Source: Arcicella aquatica
GTDB taxonomy: Bacteria > Bacteroidota > Bacteroidia > Cytophagales > Spirosomataceae
Assembly: GCF_034928825.1 (NCBI RefSeq)
Contig: NZ_JAYFUL010000020.1
Coordinates: 1 to 64,000 of the forward strand
Length of the DNA: 64,000 nt
Reading direction: 5' to 3'
Each line of letters opens with the position of its first letter. Position 1 is the first letter of the stretch. The notes under the pieces were generated by a model. It searched no databases and was not told the DNA's origin. It saw only the letters and a list, made by a program, of their open reading frames with translations. The position numbers and the translations under genes were made by a program. This document shows positions 59,782 to 64,000 of this stretch, piece after piece.

Positions 59782-61017
59782 ATGATTTCATACGATTATT
59801 TTATACTTGACAACGGACTCAAAGTCTATGTTCACCAAGATTATTCCACCCCTATAGCTGCTGTTAACATTATTTATAATGTTGGCTCTCGTGATGAAGA
59901 AGAACACAAAACTGGTTTTGCTCATTTGTTTGAACATCTGATGTTTGGTGGTTCAAAAAATATTCCTTCTTATGATACTCCCCTTCAGAAAGTAGGAGGT
60001 GAAAACAATGCTTTTACCTCACCAGATATTACTAATTATTATATTACGCTACCAGCAGTCAACATTGAGACGGCTTTTTGGTTGGAGTCTGACAGAATGC
60101 TGTCTTTGTCTTTTGACCAAAAGGTTTTAGACGTACAACAAAAAGTAGTGATTGAAGAGTTCAAGCAAAGATACTTAAATCAGCCTTATGGTGATGTTTG
60201 GTTGAAACTTCGCCCTTTAGCCTACCAAGTCCACCCTTACAAATGGGCTACGATTGGGAAAGAAATTGCTCATATCGAGGACGCGGTAATGGATGATGTC
60301 CGTAATTTTTTCTACAAACATTATTTGCCCAACAATGCTATTTTAGTAGTGGCTGGGCCAATCAGTGTTGAGGAGGTAAAACAATTAGCCAAAAAATGGT
60401 TTGAACCTATTCCTGCTGGTAATGTTACTCCTAGAAATTTACCGAAAGAGCCTATTCAGACTAGTGCTAGATTTTTGGAAGTAGAAGCAAAAGTACCGTT
60501 AGATGCTATCTATAAAATTTACCATACCCAAGGACGACATGACGTTGGTTATAATGCTGTGGATTTGACTAGCGATATTCTAGGAAGAAGTAAATCATCA
60601 AGATTATATGATAAATTAGTAAAGGAGCAATCTATTTTTAATTCTATCAATGCGTATGTTTCTTCGTCACTAGACCCAGGCTTGATGGTTTTACAAGGAA
60701 ACCTCAACAAAGGCATTAGTATTGAAGAAGGTGACGCCGCCATTCAGGATGTATTGGATGATTTCTTGAAGAATCCTGTTGCAGAGGAGGAATTGACCAA
60801 AGTGAAAAATCAAGCAGAATCTACGTTGGTTTTCTCGGAAGTAGAATTACTAAATCGTGCTATGAATTTAGCCTTTGCCGCCAATGCTGGAAATGTAGAA
60901 TACGCTAACGAGGAATCAAGTAAAATACAAGCAGTAACGGTTAATGATATTAGCAATCAAGCAAAAAGTATTTTAACGAAAGAAAACTGCTCGACGATGT
61001 ATTACCGTGCTAGCTAA
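59782..61017 (+). CDS. M16-family zinc peptidase
   Basis: 411 residues without clear signal peptide. Inverted zinc motif HLFEH in GFAHLFEHLMFGG (about 54-58), third ligand in VVIEEFKQRY, and YLPNNAILVVAGPI followed by the second M16 domain. A processing-peptidase-like (insulinase) enzyme of short bacterial type that works as a pair or homodimer. The paired M16 gene common in other Bacteroidota is not adjacent. Confidence 0.92.
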   Translation: MISYDYFILDNGLKVYVHQDYSTPIAAVNIIYNVGSRDEEEHKTGFAHLFEHLMFGGSKNIPSYDTPLQKVGGENNAFTSPDITNYYITLPAVNIETAFWLESDRMLSLSFDQKVLDVQQKVVIEEFKQRYLNQPYGDVWLKLRPLAYQVHPYKWATIGKEIAHIEDAVMDDVRNFFYKHYLPNNAILVVAGPISVEEVKQLAKKWFEPIPAGNVTPRNLPKEPIQTSARFLEVEAKVPLDAIYKIYHTQGRHDVGYNAVDLTSDILGRSKSSRLYDKLVKEQSIFNSINAYVSSSLDPGLMVLQGNLNKGISIEEGDAAIQDVLDDFLKNPVAEEELTKVKNQAESTLVFSEVELLNRAMNLAFAANAGNVEYANEESSKIQAVTVNDISNQAKSILTKENCSTMYYRAS

Positions 61018-61028
61018 GGTTGTGTGCT

Positions 61029-61062
61029 AATGCTTTCGGTCTTCGGAATTCAGCTTTCGGAT
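61029..61062. repeat. Isolated copy of the CTTTCGGTCTTCGG-type repeat
   Basis: GCTTTCGGTCTTCGG and CAGCTTTCGG in the spacer after the M16 gene match, in inverse orientation, the 70-bp tandem repeats at 61809-61960. Confidence 0.5.
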
Positions 61063-61167
61063 TTTTATACTCTGTGCAATTGAGCAATAATTTTCAGTGA
61101 ACAACCATACAGATGACGGTTACATAGATAACAAATAACGATTAAACCGATAACAGCTATAAAAACG

Positions 61168-61749
61168 ATGAAACGTATCATCTTCTTCTTATTTTGTATT
61201 TCTTTATTTTCTTGCAAAAAAGATTTGCGTTTGTACGACCAAGACCCAAAGACTTTTTTGACACAATATGGTAAAGAAAATCCAGAAGATAAAGTAAAAG
61301 TACATACTGTTGGTGGAGATTTTATCATAAAACTCCATGCTGAAACACCTTTGCATCGTGCTAATTTTATTAGAAATGTAAAGGCGGGTTATTACGTTGA
61401 TAGGATGTTCTATAGAAATATTTATCGAATGGGCATACAAGGCGGAGGCGAATATATGGATCAATTAGATTTTTTAGTTCCGCCAGAATATCGCCCAGCA
61501 TTTACCCATAAACGTGGTGCTGTGGCAATGGCTCGATATGACGAAGGCAACCCCGACAGGGCCTCCTCTCCTACTGAGTTTTATATCATTACTAATGAAG
61601 CAGAAGCTCGACAGCTTAACGGTAACTACGTAGTTTTTGGAGAAGTAATTCAAGGCATGGATGTAGTTGATGCGATTCAAGCTGGAAAGGAATACTACGA
61701 ACGCCCAGCCATTCCTGTGTTTTTTAGGATTGATATATTAGAAGAATAG
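61168..61749 (+). CDS. Cyclophilin-type peptidyl-prolyl isomerase lipoprotein
   Basis: 193 residues. Lipoprotein signal MKRIIFFLFCISLFSC with Cys16. The cyclophilin domain (about 45-190) has RANFIRNVKAGYYVDRMFYR, GAVAMAR, SSPTEFYIIT and NGNYVVFGEVIQGMDVVDAI, although substitutions occur at several active-site positions. Probably an envelope foldase. Monocistronic. The 70-bp repeats follow the stop. Confidence 0.9.
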   Translation: MKRIIFFLFCISLFSCKKDLRLYDQDPKTFLTQYGKENPEDKVKVHTVGGDFIIKLHAETPLHRANFIRNVKAGYYVDRMFYRNIYRMGIQGGGEYMDQLDFLVPPEYRPAFTHKRGAVAMARYDEGNPDRASSPTEFYIITNEAEARQLNGNYVVFGEVIQGMDVVDAIQAGKEYYERPAIPVFFRIDILEE

Positions 61750-61755
61750 GTATCG

Positions 61756-61960
61756 GCTTTCGGTCTTCAGCAATCGGCTTTCAGTTTTTGGTATCAGAAG
61801 TTAGTTTGCCGACCATCAACAATATAAAATCCTAAGACCGAAAGCTGATATCCAACAATCATTTTAACCTAAAAGCCGACGACCATCAATAGCATAAAAT
61901 CTGATGACCGAAAGCTGATATCCGACGACCATTATACACTAAAAGCCGAAGACCGACGGC
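61756..61960. repeat. 70-bp tandem repeats of the GACCGAAAGCTGAT type
   Basis: GACCGAAAGCTGATATCC occurs at 61836 and 61906, GACCATCAA at 61811 and 61881, CTAAAAGCCGA at 61869 and 61939, all offset by exactly 70. The left part (61756-61800) carries the inverse CTTTCGGTCTTCAG and TCGGCTTTCAG. The repeat fills the spacer between the cyclophilin gene and the Nudix gene, with no gene in it. Confidence 0.75.
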
Positions 61961-61966
61961 TATTTA

Positions 61967-62506
61967 TTATAGCTTAAAGCTTTTCTCTACCATTCTCATA
62001 ATCGAATCACTATCGTTTAGGTCTGCAACTTTCGAAAGCTGAATCCATTTCAAGTCCGTTGACTCAGAAGAAACGATTAATTGTTGATTCATGTCAGCCT
62101 CTAACAGAAACCTTACATCAAAATGTAAATGTACTGGTATTCCCTTTCGTTCAGGAATCACGTGAATATCAATATCAAAAATATCATTACTCAATACCCC
62201 AATATTTTTCAATCCTGTCTCCTCCTCTGCTTCCTTTAAAGCAACATTCAATACATCTGAGTCACCATCGCAATGTCCCCCCGTTTGAAACCACTGATTA
62301 AGCTTTTTATGATGGGTTAGCAATGTATATTGACGAGACTTATCCAGAATCCAAGCAGAGCCCGTTACATGGCCAATCATCAAAGAACGCTCGAAACACA
62401 TAGGATGTGATTTTACAAAAGAGGTGATTTCTTGATGAAATTTTGTCTCTGTTGCATTAAATGGTCGATGCTTTTCAAGCAATTGTAGCAATTGATTTCT
62501 GTGCAT
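61967..62506 (-). CDS. Nudix hydrolase family protein with degenerate Nudix box
   Basis: 179 residues. The Nudix region is GGHCDGDSDVLNVALKEAEE followed by ETGL. The REUXEEXGU core is present as KEAEEETGL with Lys for Arg, and the expected first Glu is Ser. The metal-binding EE pair is kept, so activity is possible. Flanking strands (YTLLTHHKKLNQWFQTGGH) fit the fold. Often annotated as NUDIX domain protein of unknown substrate. Monocistronic. Confidence 0.88.
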   Translation of the reverse strand: MHRNQLLQLLEKHRPFNATETKFHQEITSFVKSHPMCFERSLMIGHVTGSAWILDKSRQYTLLTHHKKLNQWFQTGGHCDGDSDVLNVALKEAEEETGLKNIGVLSNDIFDIDIHVIPERKGIPVHLHFDVRFLLEADMNQQLIVSSESTDLKWIQLSKVADLNDSDSIMRMVEKSFKL

Positions 62507-62658
62507 AGTATTGTATGATTATGGTAATGTTTCAGAGGTCAAAGGTCTAAAAAATATCTTTTAAAAAAAGCCATTGAGCGAAAAATTAAATTGTTGGTTT
62601 ATTCCTTCGTTACTTTTATGTAAAAATCTCAATTCAGCATTAATCAAAAAAAATTACC

Positions 62659-63534
62659 ATGAAAAAACTATTTTTAGGCCTTATCCTAGGGCTTTCCCTT
62701 ACTGCCAATGCACAAATACGCCTGCCTCAACCTAGCCCTGCGGCATCTGTTGCTCAAACCATCGGAACGACTGATATTAGCATTAAATATTCTCGTCCAA
62801 GCATCAAAGGACGTGAGATTTTTGGCGGAGTAGTAGCCTATGACAAAGTTTGGCGTACTGGGGCAAATGCTGCCACTCAAATTACATTATCCAACGAAAT
62901 TACTCTTGGTGGAAAAAAAGTCGCTGCAGGTTCGTATGCAATTTTCTCTATCCCTACCAAAGGAGATTGGACATTGATTTTAAACAAAGACATCACTGCT
63001 ACAGAGCAAACGTATTCACCTGAAAAAGATGCTTTGCGTACTGTTGTAAAAGCAGTTGCGAATGCAAAAACAGAATCTTTCACGATAGACTTTAGCGATG
63101 TTACGGATAGTACTGCTAATTTAAACATCTATTGGGCAGATAAAAAAGCATCTGCTCCTATCGCTATCGAAACTTCTAAAATGGCTGAACTAGCTATTAA
63201 CAAAGCAATTACTGATAATGCCAATTCGATGCGTACTGCGGCTGAGTTCTTTTTAGGAAAAGGTAAATTGAGCCAAGCCCTAACAGCGGTAAATGCATCA
63301 ATTGCAGGTGGCGAAACTTTCCGTAATGTATGGGTAAAAGCACAGATTTTAAGCAAATCTGAAAACTATGCCGAGGCTTTCCCATTAGCCCAAAAAGCTT
63401 TGGCATTGGGTAATGCAGATACTTCTGGTTCTTTCAGTTTCTTTAAAGATGCTATCGAAAAAGGCATTTTAGATTATAGAGCTAAATTACCAGTAGCAGC
63501 ACCTGTGACGACTAAGAAGAAGAAGGCGATGTAG
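62659..63534 (+). CDS. DUF2911-domain exported protein
   Basis: 291 residues. Signal peptide MKKLFLGLILGLSLTANAQ. DUF2911 region (about 20-165): ISIKYSRPSIKGREIFGGVV, YDKVWRTGANAATQI and AAGSYAIFSIPTKGDWTLI. A C-terminal helical, TPR-like part (about 180-275) and a Lys-rich end. Function unknown; common in Bacteroidota. Confidence 0.9.
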   Translation: MKKLFLGLILGLSLTANAQIRLPQPSPAASVAQTIGTTDISIKYSRPSIKGREIFGGVVAYDKVWRTGANAATQITLSNEITLGGKKVAAGSYAIFSIPTKGDWTLILNKDITATEQTYSPEKDALRTVVKAVANAKTESFTIDFSDVTDSTANLNIYWADKKASAPIAIETSKMAELAINKAITDNANSMRTAAEFFLGKGKLSQALTAVNASIAGGETFRNVWVKAQILSKSENYAEAFPLAQKALALGNADTSGSFSFFKDAIEKGILDYRAKLPVAAPVTTKKKKAM

Positions 63535-63540
63535 CATCTC

Positions 63541-63625
63541 ATCAGTAGCACGACTTTCCAAGTCGTGAGGGAGGACAACCTTTAGGACTTTTACCTCACA
63601 CGACTTGAAAAGTCGTGCTACTGAT
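63541..63625. repeat. Second REP-like inverted pair with GTAG head
   Basis: Arms 63541-63567 and 63599-63625 match as inverted repeats with a single mismatch over 27 bp. Each arm is itself a palindrome (CACGACTT..AAGTCGTG) preceded by ATCAGTAG. The 31-bp middle contains TTTAGGACTTTTACC. It sits between convergent genes and may also end transcription. Same organisation as 58287-58367 with an unrelated stem sequence. Confidence 0.72.
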
Positions 63626-63629
63626 AATA

Positions 63630-64000
63630 TTACTTTTTCAAATACGCAATCAATACTTTTCTAATATCATTACGAATATCGTTTACATCTTTTTCATCTG
63701 ACTCTACGATGCCTTTTACTCCTGGATTTTGGGCAGTCAAGTAGCCAAAATTGGTTTCCTTACCTTCTATCAAAAACTTTGGCATCATTACATGGTAATC
63801 TTGGTTAATATCTAATAGTTTTCCATTAATCAACCATTGTTTTTTGTTCTCATCATAGCTGATTTTATCCCATTGCAAAAATCCTCCATTGCCTTTATTC
63901 TGTAAACCTGTTGCTAATATTTTGTCAAGTAAGCTTCCTGTTAGATTCACTTCAACTATTTTTCCACCAAAAGGTAATACCCTCATAATATCTAGTTGTG
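63630..64000 (-). CDS. 5'-nucleotidase C-terminal domain protein (truncated by window edge)
   Basis: The frame enters from beyond position 64000 (QLDI before the internal Met at 63986) and ends at 63630. The visible 122 residues begin with QLDIMRVLPFGGKIVEVNLT and contain TGSLLDKILATG, a form of the 5_nucleotid_C domain. The domain binds the nucleotide base and is normally preceded by a metallophosphatase domain, which must lie in the neighbouring sequence. Some Bacteroidota split these into two genes, so a short version is also possible. Confidence 0.85.
   Translation of the reverse strand, partial: QLDIMRVLPFGGKIVEVNLTGSLLDKILATGLQNKGNGGFLQWDKISYDENKKQWLINGKLLDINQDYHVMMPKFLIEGKETNFGYLTAQNPGVKGIVESDEKDVNDIRNDIRKVLIAYLKK

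Noticed and set aside
1..64000. tRNA and rRNA genes
   Set aside because: No cloverleaf-type or rRNA-like sequence could be recognised by reading; a covariance-model scan would be decisive.

Overview
The window comes from an AT-rich chromosome of a Bacteroidota member, most likely a Cytophagales/Spirosomataceae-type aerobe. The evidence is a type IX secretion (T9SS) adhesin with a gliding-motility C-terminal domain next to PorP/SprF- and PorE-like partners, a reg_prop/Y_Y_Y hybrid kinase, DUF2911, HtpG, a CcoI-type copper ATPase and TANNTTTG-type promoter signals. I cannot name the species. No rRNA, tRNA or CRISPR array is visible.

Layout. 1-350: cut-off 5' end of an IS1182-type transposase and a terminator. 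394-12489 (minus): giant repeat adhesin, PorP/SprF protein and TPR/propeller/OmpA protein, read in that order as one T9SS unit, with hairpins in both spacers. 13114-16107 (plus): ECF sigma factor, inner-membrane anti-sigma-like protein fused to a beta-barrel domain, a second barrel protein, and a small acyl-carrier-like protein that lacks the phosphopantetheine serine. 16196-20414 (minus): OmpR-type regulator, kinase and TonB receptor as an overlapping operon. 20862: htpG. 22758-25489 (minus): lipoprotein, seven-helix membrane protein, NarX-like kinase and LuxR-type regulator, divergent from two tandem PixA/AidA inclusion-body genes (25856-26999). 27003-31736: CcoI-like ATPase, Fnr-type regulator, lone cNMP-binding protein and UspA protein, with a near-consensus FNR box.

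31786-41446: large hybrid sensor kinase, GH20 hexosaminidase, a lipoprotein of glycogen-debranching type and a small exported protein. 41510-44403: nitroreductase, XRE/S24 repressor, a 57-residue ORF and a glycerophosphodiesterase. 44402-46954: a degenerate 22-bp-period repeat array, a perfect 26-bp palindrome, then an AAA ATPase and HNH nuclease pair resembling Septu (PtuAB) defence. 47009-54737: M1 peptidase, bioF-bioD-bioA, and a GH43-like protein. 54874-58075: PIN toxin-antitoxin pair, FeS-type photolyase-related protein and MlaF-like ATPase. 58076-64000: TPR protein, M16 peptidase, cyclophilin, Nudix protein, DUF2911 protein and the C-terminal end of a 5'-nucleotidase. Spacers here are full of short intergenic repeats, including REP-like palindromes with GTAG heads in inverted pairs.

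The strongest leads are the AAA/HNH pair with its upstream array, the two-component/PixA locus with repeated GGTATTTATACC-like sites, the serine-less carrier protein, the sigma/anti-sigma-barrel fusion, and the REP-like and stutter repeats of the last 6 kb.
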